From positions 62,001 through 126,000 of the forward strand of contig JAJDCY010000024.1 of NCBI GenBank assembly GCA_029260595.1: DNA of 64,000 nt, read 5' to 3'. This stretch comes from Phycisphaeraceae bacterium. GTDB taxonomy: Bacteria; Planctomycetota; Phycisphaerae; Phycisphaerales; Phycisphaeraceae. Below, in pieces: positions 52,968 through 61,574 of the stretch; positions within the stretch are counted from its first letter, which is position 1; every line of letters starts with the position of its first letter. The notes under the pieces are model-generated. The model had not been told where the DNA came from, searched no databases, and saw nothing but the letters and a program-made list of their open reading frames with translations. The position numbers were made by a program, and so were the translations under genes.

Positions 52968-54592
52968 GGCGTTTCCCCTTCGAGCGCCGCCGCCCGGGCC
53001 TCTTGCGCATCCCAACGCTTGTTGGATTGAGCGATAAGGAAGAGAAACAGCACGAGCGTGGTGAGCATCAGCCCGACGGACAGTTGGGCGATGGGGTTCT
53101 CGGCCAACGTGCTGAACTTGTTGCCTTCCTGCGCGGTCGCCATTTGGTAGATCCAGACGCCGAAGATGATCAGCAGGTAGGTGGGTGAGACGTACTTGAT
53201 GATGTACATCACGAAGCGGGGGATTTTGATCTCGGCGCCTCGGGTGAGCTCGGCGAAGCCTTTTTCGATGCCCATCACCCATGCGAAGAGGATCACTTCG
53301 ATCATGGCCAGGACGTAGATGCAGACGGTGCCGACCCAGAAATCCATGGTGTCCAGCGCCATAACGTCCTTGGAGAAGTAAAAGACGAACCCGGCGCCGA
53401 TCGCGGTGATGAAGCCGAGGAACGCGACGGAGGCTTTTCGGCCTAGCCCCAAGCCCTCTTCAAGCAGGGCGATGGCGGGTTGGAGCATGGACAGTGAGCT
53501 GGTCACGGCTGCGAGGAACAGCAGGAAGAAGAACAGCGCCCCGATCCACCGCCCGGCCGGCATGGCGGCGAAGACGTTGGGCAGTGTTATGAAGCCCAGG
53601 CCAAACGTGCTGCCACCGGCGCCTTTGGGGCCGAGGAATATGAACGCGGCGGGGATGGCGATCAACCCGCCGAGCGCGACCTCACAAAATTCGTTCCCGG
53701 CGGACGCGGTGACCGAGCTGAGCGCGATGTCGTCATCGGGCTTGAGGTAGCTCGAGTAGCACAGCACGATCCCGAAGCCGACCGAGAGCGAGAAGAAGAT
53801 CTGCCCGGCCGCCTCGAGCCACATCTCTGCATTGAGCAGCGCCTGCCAGAACGTCTTGCCGCCCGCACCGCCGGGGTTCCACATGTGCCCCAGTCCGTTG
53901 AGCAGGTTGCGGTCGGGCAGGTCCGGGTTCGGCGTGCCGAGGGTCAGGACGCGGATCAGCACAACCACGGCACAGACAATCAACGCGGGCATCGCCCACT
54001 TACAGAACCACTCGATGCCCTTTTTTAGGCCTCGGTAGATCAGGAAAAAATTCAAGGCGAAACAGATCAACAATAGTCCTAGCGAAGACGTCAGGAACCC
54101 GGAGAGGCTCTGTGTGGCGGAGGTAAGCGCAGCCCCGTCTTCGGAGTCTCCGATGAAGGTGCTAAAGAAATTGCTGTACGCTGCCGGATCGCTGCCGAGC
54201 GCCATCTCCCCCACGGCGAACTTGTACGCATACCCCAGGCACCACGCCTCGATGTAGACGTAGTACATATAGATGATCACGGGGATCAGCAGGCCGATGC
54301 CGCCGAGGTAGGACGCGGCTCGGCTGTTCCAGACCGCGCGGAAGATGCCGGGGACCGAGTTGTACCCCTTGCTCCCGCCGTACCGCCCCAGCGACCACTC
54401 GGCCAACGCGATCGGCAGGCCGAGCAGGAACAGCGCGATGAAGTAGGGGACCATGAAGGCCCCACCCTCGTACTGGGCGGCTTTGCCGGGGAATCGCAGG
54501 AAGTTGCCCAGGCCGACGGCGCTGCCGGTCACGGCGAGGATGACGCCGACGCGTGTGCCCCACGACTCTCTGGGTCTGGCGGTATCGGGCAT
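52964..54592 (-). CDS. Sodium:neurotransmitter symporter (NSS) family transporter
   Basis: 542 aa. The N-terminal helices show ILAVTGSAVGLGNFLRFPGK (about 18-37), the sodium-site motif of the LeuT/NSS fold, followed by GGAFMVPYFIALFLLGLPIA. About 12 hydrophobic segments are seen in all. A second NSS motif is FFFLLFLAAVTSSLSMLQPA. These carriers import amino acids or amines with sodium. The partner small subunit at 52800-52967 suggests a MetP-like amino acid importer. It has an ATG start at 54592. Confidence 0.93.
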   Translation of the reverse strand: MPDTARPRESWGTRVGVILAVTGSAVGLGNFLRFPGKAAQYEGGAFMVPYFIALFLLGLPIALAEWSLGRYGGSKGYNSVPGIFRAVWNSRAASYLGGIGLLIPVIIYMYYVYIEAWCLGYAYKFAVGEMALGSDPAAYSNFFSTFIGDSEDGAALTSATQSLSGFLTSSLGLLLICFALNFFLIYRGLKKGIEWFCKWAMPALIVCAVVVLIRVLTLGTPNPDLPDRNLLNGLGHMWNPGGAGGKTFWQALLNAEMWLEAAGQIFFSLSVGFGIVLCYSSYLKPDDDIALSSVTASAGNEFCEVALGGLIAIPAAFIFLGPKGAGGSTFGLGFITLPNVFAAMPAGRWIGALFFFLLFLAAVTSSLSMLQPAIALLEEGLGLGRKASVAFLGFITAIGAGFVFYFSKDVMALDTMDFWVGTVCIYVLAMIEVILFAWVMGIEKGFAELTRGAEIKIPRFVMYIIKYVSPTYLLIIFGVWIYQMATAQEGNKFSTLAENPIAQLSVGLMLTTLVLFLFLIAQSNKRWDAQEARAAALEGETP

Positions 54593-54773
54593 GTTGATCC
54601 TCAGGGGGCTATGCGGCGTTCGACGGCGTCCCAGGCGGTTGGGTGGCGGCTAAGCGGCGGTTGGGCGGAGGCCGCGACCCAGTCTTTCGTCGGCCACGAT
54701 ACCTGTGTGACTACAAAAGGCAACCGGTTGGGCGTACTGGCATTGGGCGAGGAATTGACCGATAAACACCACC

Positions 54774-55493
54774 ATGAATCCCACCCTGACGCCGGATAGT
54801 GAGGCCCCGCCCGAGACTGAGGGTGGCGCGGCGGGCGAGCGGCCTGCGGAGCACGCGGACATCACCGCGGCCGAGGTCGAGGCCGCCGAGTCGAGCGTCG
54901 GTCCGATAAGCCGCTGGGCGATCCACCGCCACCTGTACGACTGGGTGCTGTCGTTCGCCCACCACAAGCACTCGACGACGGCGCTGTTCGCGCTGAGCTT
55001 CGCCGAGTCGAGCTTCTTCCCAATCCCGCCGGACGTGCTGCTCGGGCCGCTGTGCCTGGGCAAGCGGGCCAAGGCGCTGTGGTTCGCGGGGGTGACGACA
55101 ATCGCAAGTGTGCTTGGCGCGTTCCTTGGCTACTACATCGGGTTCGCGCTGATCGATTTGGCGCTGATGATCCCGGGGATCACGGAGGAAGCGATCCACA
55201 ACCTGGCCGCGGAGTTTGAAGAACGCGGCGATCTGTATGTGTTCATCGCGGCGCTGACGCCGATCCCGTTCAAGCTGCTGACGATTACGGCCGGGTTCGC
55301 CAAGATGAATCTGTTGGCGTTTGCCGGGGCGTGTCTGATCGGCAGGGGGGCGCGTTTCTTCGCGGTGGCCGGGGCGTTCTGGTGGATCGGCCCTAAAGCC
55401 GCGCCGCTGATCGACAAGTATTTCAATCTGCTTTGTATTGTGTTCATGGTGCTGCTGGTCGGCGGGATCGCGGTGCTCAAATTTGTCCTTTAA
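54774..55493 (+). CDS. YqaA/DedA-like (VTT domain) membrane protein
   Basis: 239 aa from ATG 54774. A soluble N-terminal part of about 60 residues (acidic, Ala/Glu-rich) precedes the VTT domain. The domain has ESSFFPIPPDVLLGPLCLGK (about 76), GAFLGYYIGFALIDLALMIP (about 118), a conserved Gly/Arg-containing re-entrant segment and FIAALTPIPFKLLTITAGFA (about 160-179). DedA/YqaA proteins are membrane carriers or scramblase-like proteins for undecaprenyl or other lipids. Its stop is 16 bases before galE, so the two are in one operon. Confidence 0.87.
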   Translation: MNPTLTPDSEAPPETEGGAAGERPAEHADITAAEVEAAESSVGPISRWAIHRHLYDWVLSFAHHKHSTTALFALSFAESSFFPIPPDVLLGPLCLGKRAKALWFAGVTTIASVLGAFLGYYIGFALIDLALMIPGITEEAIHNLAAEFEERGDLYVFIAALTPIPFKLLTITAGFAKMNLLAFAGACLIGRGARFFAVAGAFWWIGPKAAPLIDKYFNLLCIVFMVLLVGGIAVLKFVL

Positions 55494-55509
55494 TTCGCGG
55501 AGTCTTGGG

Positions 55510-56502
55510 ATGAACGTTCTGGTTACCGGCGGGGCGGGGTATATCGGGTCGCACGCGGTCAAGCGGCTGCGCGAGGGCGGGCACAACGTGGTCGTGCTGG
55601 ACAACCTGTTCCGCGGCCACCGCGAAGCCGTCCCCGACGGCGTGGCGTTTGAAGAGCTGGATATCCGTCAGACCGATGCTGTGACGGATGCGCTCAAGCG
55701 CCACAAGATCGAGTGCGTGATGCACTTTGCCGCGCTGGCCTACGTCGGCGAGTCCGTGCCCAAGCCGCTGATGTATTACGACAACAACACCGGTGGGACG
55801 GTCAGCCTGCTCACCGCGATGGACAACGCCGGCGTCAAGCGGTTGGTGTTCAGCTCGACGTGCGCGACGTACGGCGAGCCCGATCGCATGCCGATCGTCG
55901 AGGACATGCCCCAGAGCCCGATCAACCCCTACGGGTGGTCGAAGCTGTTCGTCGAGCGAATCCTCAAAGACTACGCAGCTGCGAACAGCGACTTCGCCTA
56001 CGCGGCGCTGCGATACTTCAACGTGGCCGGGTGCGCAAGCGACGGATCAATTGGTGAAGACCACGAGCCCGAGACGCACCTGATCCCCGTGCTGCTGAAC
56101 ACCGTGCTCGGCAAGCGCAAGAGCGTGACGATCTTCGGCGAGGACTACGACACACCCGACGGGACGTGCATCCGCGACTACATCCACGTCGAGGATCTTG
56201 TTGATGCTCACGCCGTGGTGATGGAGAAATTGCAGCCGGGCGATCAGCGCTTCTATAACCTCGGGATCGGGCGCGGCTGCTCGGTGCGCGAGGTGATCGA
56301 TGCGGCGAAGAAGGTGACCGGCAACGATTTCCCTGTCGAGACCGGCGACCGCCGCCCGGGCGACCCGCCGCAGCTTTACGCGAACGCCGACAAGATTCAG
56401 AGCGAGCTGAATTGGAAGGCCAAGCAGACGGACATCGAAAAGGTTGTCCAGACGGCGTGGCGGTGGTTCAAGGGCCACCCCGATGGGTATGGCAAGTCTT
56501 AG
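55510..56502 (+). CDS. galE: UDP-glucose 4-epimerase
   Basis: 330 aa from ATG 55510; the open frame extends upstream into the previous gene. The NAD site is MNVLVTGGAGYIGSHAVKRL. The catalytic Ser-Tyr-Lys set is FSSTCATYG (about 116) and NPYGWSK (about 140). C-terminal RDYIHVEDLVDAH (about 222) is typical. It interconverts UDP-glucose and UDP-galactose, supplying glycan operons such as the one at 3260-8497. The length is typical for the family. Confidence 0.94.
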   Translation: MNVLVTGGAGYIGSHAVKRLREGGHNVVVLDNLFRGHREAVPDGVAFEELDIRQTDAVTDALKRHKIECVMHFAALAYVGESVPKPLMYYDNNTGGTVSLLTAMDNAGVKRLVFSSTCATYGEPDRMPIVEDMPQSPINPYGWSKLFVERILKDYAAANSDFAYAALRYFNVAGCASDGSIGEDHEPETHLIPVLLNTVLGKRKSVTIFGEDYDTPDGTCIRDYIHVEDLVDAHAVVMEKLQPGDQRFYNLGIGRGCSVREVIDAAKKVTGNDFPVETGDRRPGDPPQLYANADKIQSELNWKAKQTDIEKVVQTAWRWFKGHPDGYGKS

Positions 56503-56533
56503 CTAGTAGTCGGGCGCGATGGGTCGCGCGGCG

Positions 56534-57235
56534 CTACGGCCGCGGCTCGGTGTTCGCCGGGAGTGCGACAGTCGGGCCCGGCACCAGGCCGTGTTCGCGC
56601 AACCGCTCCGCAACGTGTTGATTGTCCGGATCGACGCTGTATGCCTGTCGCAGCGCATCGACGGCTGCGTCGTGGTCGCCGATCAGGTTGCTGAAATCAG
56701 CCAGCGCGACCAGCGGGGCCGTGTCGCCGGGCGGCGCGAAGTACGCGGCTTTGTGATACGCCATCTTCGCCCCGTCCATGTCGCCGATCTTGGTCAGGTA
56801 CGCGCCCTGCCGCAGGAAGTCGCGGCTGCCACCCTTGTTCTTCGTGGTGCGCGCAAGCAGGGCGTGCAGTTTGGTCGTCCCGCCGGGGCCTTGGCGGTAG
56901 AGCGATTCGGCCAGCGCGTCGAGGATGTCGGCCGACTCCGAGTGGTCCTCTCGCAGGATTAACGATTGCCCGAGCAGCAATTCAGCTTGCAGTGGCAGTT
57001 GTTGTTCCAGGCGGACCAGCCCGAGGTAGTAGAGGCTCTTCCAATCGGTCGGGTCTTGCCGCAGGGCTTTTTCAAATCGATTCTCCGCCCAACGGACGCT
57101 GCCGCGGCGAAGCGCGCTCATCCCCTGTTTGCGCAGCGTCGGGTTGGGCTCGCAGCCGACCGCGGCGGTGACCAACCACACGGACAAGGCAATGCCAAGA
57201 GCGGTTCGTAGGCCGGGAAGTTGCTTGGAGAACAT
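56534..57235 (-). CDS. TPR-repeat lipoprotein
   Basis: 233 aa from ATG 57235. A signal with lipobox-like AAVGC (about 23-27) anchors it. The rest is alpha-helical with TPR-like units: RWAENRFEKALRQDPTDWKS (about 46-65), AKMAYHKAAYFAPPGDTAPL (about 158) and AVDALRQAYSVDPDNQHVAE (about 191). Such proteins act as scaffolds at the membrane. The gene ends near galE in convergent orientation. No partner is evident. Confidence 0.8.
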   Translation of the reverse strand: MFSKQLPGLRTALGIALSVWLVTAAVGCEPNPTLRKQGMSALRRGSVRWAENRFEKALRQDPTDWKSLYYLGLVRLEQQLPLQAELLLGQSLILREDHSESADILDALAESLYRQGPGGTTKLHALLARTTKNKGGSRDFLRQGAYLTKIGDMDGAKMAYHKAAYFAPPGDTAPLVALADFSNLIGDHDAAVDALRQAYSVDPDNQHVAERLREHGLVPGPTVALPANTEPRP

Positions 57236-57385
57236 GGCGGGGTCCTTCCGAGGGCAAGTAGGATGCGTCGGCCGAGCGGTTTGCTCGGCAGCGAACTTGT
57301 GGTTGAGGATAAGAACCGCGCTATATGCTGACAAGCGGATGAGATTTCCGCATCGCACACGGGGCATACGAGCGGGTGATAAGTC

Positions 57386-57772
57386 ATGAAGCGATTGCCC
57401 TGTGTGCTGCTACGCCATGAGACCCGCCGCGGGAGCCACTACGACTGGCTGATCGGCTGCCCATCGCAGTACCGATCGGTCGCCCATCCCGGACGGCTGT
57501 GGGCGGCGCGCTGCCCTTGGCCGAGCACCCACTGGGCTTCGGCCGGCGTCTGGCCGCTTCTCGCCATCGCACCACACCGCGCCGCATACCTCACCCACCA
57601 AGGGCCGATCGGCGGCGATCGCGGCGTCGTGCGGCGGGTCGATCAAGGGTGGGTGCGGCCATGGCAATGGGCTGGGGATCGGTTGGTCATCCGTGTGTCG
57701 ATGGGGCTGTTTGACCACGACGTTCGCATCGACCGCGTCGCCGCCGACCACTGGCGGGCTTCGTTGGTTTAA
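57386..57772 (+). CDS. Small LigD 3'-phosphoesterase-like protein
   Basis: 128 aa from ATG 57386. It begins with VLLRHETRRGSHYDWLIGC (about 7-25) and later has HRAAYLTHQGPIGGDRGVVR (about 64-83). This matches the pattern of a small, single-domain version of the phosphoesterase domain of the DNA ligase D protein. That domain trims 3' ends in non-homologous end joining. Free-standing short versions are seen in planctomycetes. Key residues of the active site (two His and an Asp) seem partly kept. The call is a likeness by eye and should be treated as tentative. Confidence 0.55.
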   Translation: MKRLPCVLLRHETRRGSHYDWLIGCPSQYRSVAHPGRLWAARCPWPSTHWASAGVWPLLAIAPHRAAYLTHQGPIGGDRGVVRRVDQGWVRPWQWAGDRLVIRVSMGLFDHDVRIDRVAADHWRASLV

Positions 57773-57805
57773 TCGTGTTGATCGATTGACGGATCTGCGG
57801 GATGG

Positions 57806-58585
57806 TTACCCCGTGCGCCCGGGCCTTCGCAGTCCCACGCTATAGCCAAGCACCGCCAGGCCAACCCACCCGAGCGTCATCGGCTCGGGGATCGCGGGCA
57901 TTTGGCCGGCTTCGCCGAACAACTCCACGGTGACCGTGATATCGTCCATCCCGTTGGCTGGGATGCGCACGGTAAACGTGTTCGACCCGGACAACTGCAC
58001 CAGGCCGTCGTTGTTGCCCGTTTCGGATAGAACGAACTCCGCGAAGATCGTTCCAGTGTAGGCGCTGAGTTCGATCGCCGCCGCCGCCGTCCCGAACTGA
58101 TCGGTCGGCGAGTTGGTGAACGTGTTCGCCATCAGGTCCCAGTCAAGGCGGATGTCGACCAGGTAATCAATCGAGTCGGAGTTCGTCAATTCGATCTCCG
58201 CGCTACCGCGCCACTCAGAAAGCGCGTCGGTGGTCGTCGGCGGGTTGATCGACCCGATCGTGTTGCTGCTCAGTGAGAACATTGACGACACGTCGCCCAC
58301 GTTGGGGTCGAAGTGGTAGGTCGGGGTGTTCGGGCCACCGTTGCCGCTGGTGTTGTCGAACTCGAGCGTGGTGTTCGGGTCGACGGATGCGACGGTGATG
58401 CTTGGCGGCTTGGGGTCGAAGGTCGGGATCATCGTCGCGTCGGTCCACGAGAGGATGGTCACCATGCCGGTGCCCGCGGCCTGGTAATTGGTTAACGCTT
58501 CGGCACCCGATACGAACGCGGCGACAGCGAACACCCCGGCGATGGCTGACGTGGCTTTGCAACAATCCGATGTGGTTCTGGACAC
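57806..58585 (-). CDS. PEP-CTERM-anchored secreted protein
   Basis: 259 aa from GTG 58585, which has AGGAG 8 bases upstream; the frame is open to a GTG at 58594. A signal peptide (ATSAIAGVFAVAAFVSGAEA, about 11-30) starts a beta-rich, Thr/Asn/Asp-rich body with no known domain. The C-terminus is IPEPMTLGWVGLAVLGYSVG followed by LRRPGRTG: the PEP motif, a hydrophobic helix and an Arg cluster. That is the PEP-CTERM signal, cut by an exosortase. No exosortase is present here, so it must be encoded elsewhere. Function unknown; probably part of the cell surface. Confidence 0.85.
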   Translation of the reverse strand: MSRTTSDCCKATSAIAGVFAVAAFVSGAEALTNYQAAGTGMVTILSWTDATMIPTFDPKPPSITVASVDPNTTLEFDNTSGNGGPNTPTYHFDPNVGDVSSMFSLSSNTIGSINPPTTTDALSEWRGSAEIELTNSDSIDYLVDIRLDWDLMANTFTNSPTDQFGTAAAAIELSAYTGTIFAEFVLSETGNNDGLVQLSGSNTFTVRIPANGMDDITVTVELFGEAGQMPAIPEPMTLGWVGLAVLGYSVGLRRPGRTG

Positions 58586-58840
58586 CCTCAACACTCCTTT
58601 ATTCTAGGGGCCTTCAGACGCCGCCGGCCAGTCGTTATTGGCGGGAATCTCGATCGATTTTGGATCGGCCCTGTCTTCCTCGTACCCGCGCCGGAATCGA
58701 CGCGGTGTCAGATGGGCAAAAGTGTAGCGGGCCGCTCGGCGCTCGCAAGTGGCGATTGCAGCCGATCAGATGGGGCGACGGCTCGGCCGGGTATGATTGG
58801 TAGTGCCATTTTCAGTGGCTGACTAAAGGTGAAATGAGTG

Positions 58841-59392
58841 ATGGCGAAGTTGTATACCAAGACGGGCGACGACGGGACGACCGGGCTGGTCGGCGGGTCG
58901 CGCGTGAGCAAGGGGTGCGATCGGATCGCTGCGATGGGGGCCGTTGACGAGCTCAACTGCGTGCTCGGCGAGGTGATCGCGCTGGCTAAGCACAGCGAGC
59001 TATCGGATCAGCTTGAGCGTCTGCAACACAACCTCTTTGACCTGGGCGCCGCACTCGCAACCGAGCGCCCGTCAGGCGGATCGAACACGACGCCGTCATT
59101 CGATTCGCATATCGCGGCGCTCGAGCAGGCGATCGATCGGTTCATTGCGCAGGTGCCGCCGCTGGAGCGATTCATCCTCCCCGGGGGCACCGAGGTCGCC
59201 GCGCGGCTGCACACGGCACGCGCGGTTTGCCGCCGGGCCGAGCAGCGGTGTGTTTTGCTCAACGAGACCGAGCCGATCGATAACAACATCGTGGTTTATC
59301 TGAACCGATTGAGCGACTTGTTGTTCATCATGGCCAGGCGGGCCAACCAACTTGACGGCGTCGAAGACATCCCCTGGAATGGGTTGGCCTGA
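58841..59392 (+). CDS. Cob(I)alamin adenosyltransferase, PduO type
   Basis: 183 aa from ATG 58841; a GTG at 58838 is also possible. The protein adds the 5'-deoxyadenosyl group to cobalamin, using ATP. Visible are KLYTKTGDDGTTGLVGGSRV (about 3-22) with the ATP site, MGAVDELNCVLGEVIA (about 32), FILPGGTEVAARLHTARAVC (about 109) and RRAEQRCV with LNRLSDLLFIMAR (about 150). These are the standard PduO motifs. No cobalamin riboswitch was recognised upstream. Confidence 0.93.
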   Translation: MAKLYTKTGDDGTTGLVGGSRVSKGCDRIAAMGAVDELNCVLGEVIALAKHSELSDQLERLQHNLFDLGAALATERPSGGSNTTPSFDSHIAALEQAIDRFIAQVPPLERFILPGGTEVAARLHTARAVCRRAEQRCVLLNETEPIDNNIVVYLNRLSDLLFIMARRANQLDGVEDIPWNGLA

Positions 59393-59431
59393 GTCCCACC
59401 GCGCGATCGCCACACACTACGCCGGTGGGAC
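59393..59431. terminator. Possible two-way terminator hairpin
   Basis: GTCCCACCG (59393-59401) is the exact reverse complement of CGGTGGGAC (59423-59431), with a 21-base loop. It lies between two convergent genes and includes the RluD-like stop codon. No clear T-run follows, so it is only a candidate. Confidence 0.35.
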
Positions 59432-60679
59432 AGCCGCAGATAGATCAACCCAGTAGCCCTCGGTTGCCACCGGGCCGGGGCCGGGGTGCGAGCGCATCGC
59501 GTGGATCAGCGATCGAAGCGGTTCGTGAACCGCAGCCGTGAAAGTGACCTGCTCGGCGCTGATCGGGTGGGCGAATCGCAGCAGCGTTGCGTGCAGTGCG
59601 GGCAGGGTGGTGATCAGGTCGGGCCGCGCGTTGGCGCGGGCGGCGATGCGCCGGCCTTCTTCTTTCTCGCGCGCGTAGGTGAGAAACGCCCGCGACCCAG
59701 CCGCGATAGGGGGGGTGTCCAACTCGGTTTGGCCGACCGGCTCGCCGCCGTACAGCAGGTCGCCGACGATCGGGTGACCCGTGTACGACAGGTGCACGCG
59801 GATCTGATGGGTTCGCCCTGTCTTTAGTTCGAGTTCGACCAGGCTGTACCCGTCGTACTGTTCGCGCACGCGGTAGAGGGTGACGGCGTTGCGCGCGGAG
59901 CTGTCGTGGCGGACGGCGCATGCCTCGCGGATGGTCGGGTGTTTGCCGAGCGGTTGGTCGATCACACCCCCGGCCGAGTCGAAGTTACCGTGCACGACCG
60001 CGAGGTAGGCCTTGAGGGTTGTGCGGTTTTCGAACTGGCGTGCGATCGCCCAGTGCGCCTGGTCGTTTTTGGCGACGACGAGAACGCCGGTGGTGTTGCG
60101 GTCCAACCGGTGGACGATGCCCGGGCGGAACTCCTCGGCGCCGACCTCGCTTAGCCCTTCAATCGCCGAGGACTCCTGCTTGCTGAACCCGCGGGTTTTG
60201 TGCGGTTTCCATGCCTGGCCCGCTTCCTCGCGCTGGCGGGCGAACCGGTACGCCAGCCCGTTTAGCAGCGTCCCGTTGAGGTTGCTGCGAGCCGGGTGCA
60301 CGACCAGGTCGGCCTGCTTGTTGATGATGATGAAGCTGTCGTCTTCGTAGACCACGTTGACCGGGATCGGTTCCGGCTCGATGGTGCGCACGGAGGCGGG
60401 CGGGAGGATGATGTCGATCACGTCGCCCGCGTGGATCGTCGTGCTTGGTTTGGCCGGGAGGTGGTTGACGGTGACGCCGCGCAGCTCGATCAGCTTCTGG
60501 ATTCGGCTGCGGCTGATGCCCTTGAGTCGCTGCTGGAGGTACACGTCCAGCCGCTGTTTTACGTCGCGGCGAACTTTGATCGTGCGGCGCTCAACGCCGA
60601 GGGATTCATCGAGTGCATCGGCTGCGGGCTCGACCGATTCCTCAGGCGGTTCACCGCGATCGGTCGGGGGGGTGGTCAC
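59417..60679 (-). CDS. rluD: RluD-like 23S rRNA pseudouridine synthase
   Basis: 420 aa from GTG 60679; the long open frame upstream to 61504 is out-of-frame shadow over the next gene. After an acidic N-terminus there is an S4 RNA-binding domain (VRRDVKQRLDVYLQQRLKGI, then RIQKLIELRGVTVN). The catalytic motif is GIVHRLDRNTTGVLVVAKND (about 190), with Asp as nucleophile, and the domain ends with GRTHQIRVHLSYTGHPIVGD (about 284). It isomerises uridines in ribosomal RNA. Length is longer than RluD because of the N-terminal extension. The GTG overlaps the upstream TGA. Confidence 0.92.
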   Translation of the reverse strand: MTTPPTDRGEPPEESVEPAADALDESLGVERRTIKVRRDVKQRLDVYLQQRLKGISRSRIQKLIELRGVTVNHLPAKPSTTIHAGDVIDIILPPASVRTIEPEPIPVNVVYEDDSFIIINKQADLVVHPARSNLNGTLLNGLAYRFARQREEAGQAWKPHKTRGFSKQESSAIEGLSEVGAEEFRPGIVHRLDRNTTGVLVVAKNDQAHWAIARQFENRTTLKAYLAVVHGNFDSAGGVIDQPLGKHPTIREACAVRHDSSARNAVTLYRVREQYDGYSLVELELKTGRTHQIRVHLSYTGHPIVGDLLYGGEPVGQTELDTPPIAAGSRAFLTYAREKEEGRRIAARANARPDLITTLPALHATLLRFAHPISAEQVTFTAAVHEPLRSLIHAMRSHPGPGPVATEGYWVDLSAAVPPA

Positions 60680-61428
60680 GGCAGGCGCAGTTCGTCGATC
60701 GACGGCAATTCGTCGGGACTCGCGGCGTCCGGCGTTTCGTCCTGCGTTCCGTCCTGCGGCACCAGCGCGTCGAGCGAATCGATCGGGTCGATCGACAGTT
60801 GAGGCGTGGGCTCCACCAGGTAGATTGGCTTGGCGAGTTCGTCGAGGTTGGCCAACCGGGCGCGGGCCTGCCCTGCGATCGCGTCGTAGCCCGGCCCGGC
60901 CGTGTCGATGATCGCCTGGTACTGCTGCTGCGCCTCGTTCCAAAGCTGTCGAGACTCGGCAACCGTGGCCAGACCGAGGTGGGCGTTGAGCTTGAACACG
61001 GTGTGGGTGTTCGGGTCGGCGAGCACTTGTTTGTACATCAGCTCCGCTTCGTGCAACGCCTGATCGGGTGTGAGCGGTGGGGCGGTTGACGGGGCAGCAT
61101 CGGGGGATGCGTCCTGGTTTTTCTTGGATTGAGCGAGCAGCAGGTCGCCGCCTTGCAGGTACGCCAGTGCCCGCACAGCCGGGTTGTCGTGCGACTCGGC
61201 TGTGTGGCGGAAGCTCTCGGGGCTGGTCGCGGTGGCCAGGTCGCTCCAGGCCTGCTCGTGTGCGGATTCGGCCCGCGCATCGATCCATCGCTTGCCCAGG
61301 AAGACGACTGAAACGACCAGGATTACCGTGAGAACCGTGTTGCCGTGTTTGGACCACCACTCGCCGAAGTTCGCGATGAATTCGGCTAAGTCGTTCTCTT
61401 GCAGTTCGTGGCGGTGTTCGGAATCCAT
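60676..61428 (-). CDS. YfgM-like TPR membrane protein
   Basis: 250 aa from ATG 61428. An N-terminal cytoplasmic part (LQENDLAEFIANFGEWWSKH) leads to one membrane helix (NTVLTVILVVSVVFLGKRWI, about 31-50), then TPR-like helices (DNPAVRALAYLQGGDLLLAQ, about 82; VFKLNAHLGLATVAESRQLW, about 145). This layout is that of YfgM, an ancillary subunit of the SecYEG translocon. It is followed by the RluD-like gene with a 4-base overlap. The C-terminus is Pro/Glu-rich. Confidence 0.8.
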   Translation of the reverse strand: MDSEHRHELQENDLAEFIANFGEWWSKHGNTVLTVILVVSVVFLGKRWIDARAESAHEQAWSDLATATSPESFRHTAESHDNPAVRALAYLQGGDLLLAQSKKNQDASPDAAPSTAPPLTPDQALHEAELMYKQVLADPNTHTVFKLNAHLGLATVAESRQLWNEAQQQYQAIIDTAGPGYDAIAGQARARLANLDELAKPIYLVEPTPQLSIDPIDSLDALVPQDGTQDETPDAASPDELPSIDELRLP

Positions 61429-61574
61429 TGGAAGGCGTTTCCCTGGGAGGGGCTGATGGTCTAAATAGCCCGGGCATCTTAGGCCCGCCCGCCCCGGCGC
61501 TCAAAGGCCCGTGTCTCGATCGACGCTACCGCAGGGGGGTGGAGGGCAAGACCCGCCGGCAGGTCGCCCCCGAC

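Noticed and set aside
58586-58840. Cobalamin riboswitch ahead of the adenosyltransferase
   Set aside because: The conserved B12-box and core stretches could not be found.
60680-61504. N-terminal 275 codons of the 695-codon frame containing the RluD-like protein
   Set aside because: It lies out of frame over the YfgM-like gene, and a GTG at 60679 gives the correct RluD start.
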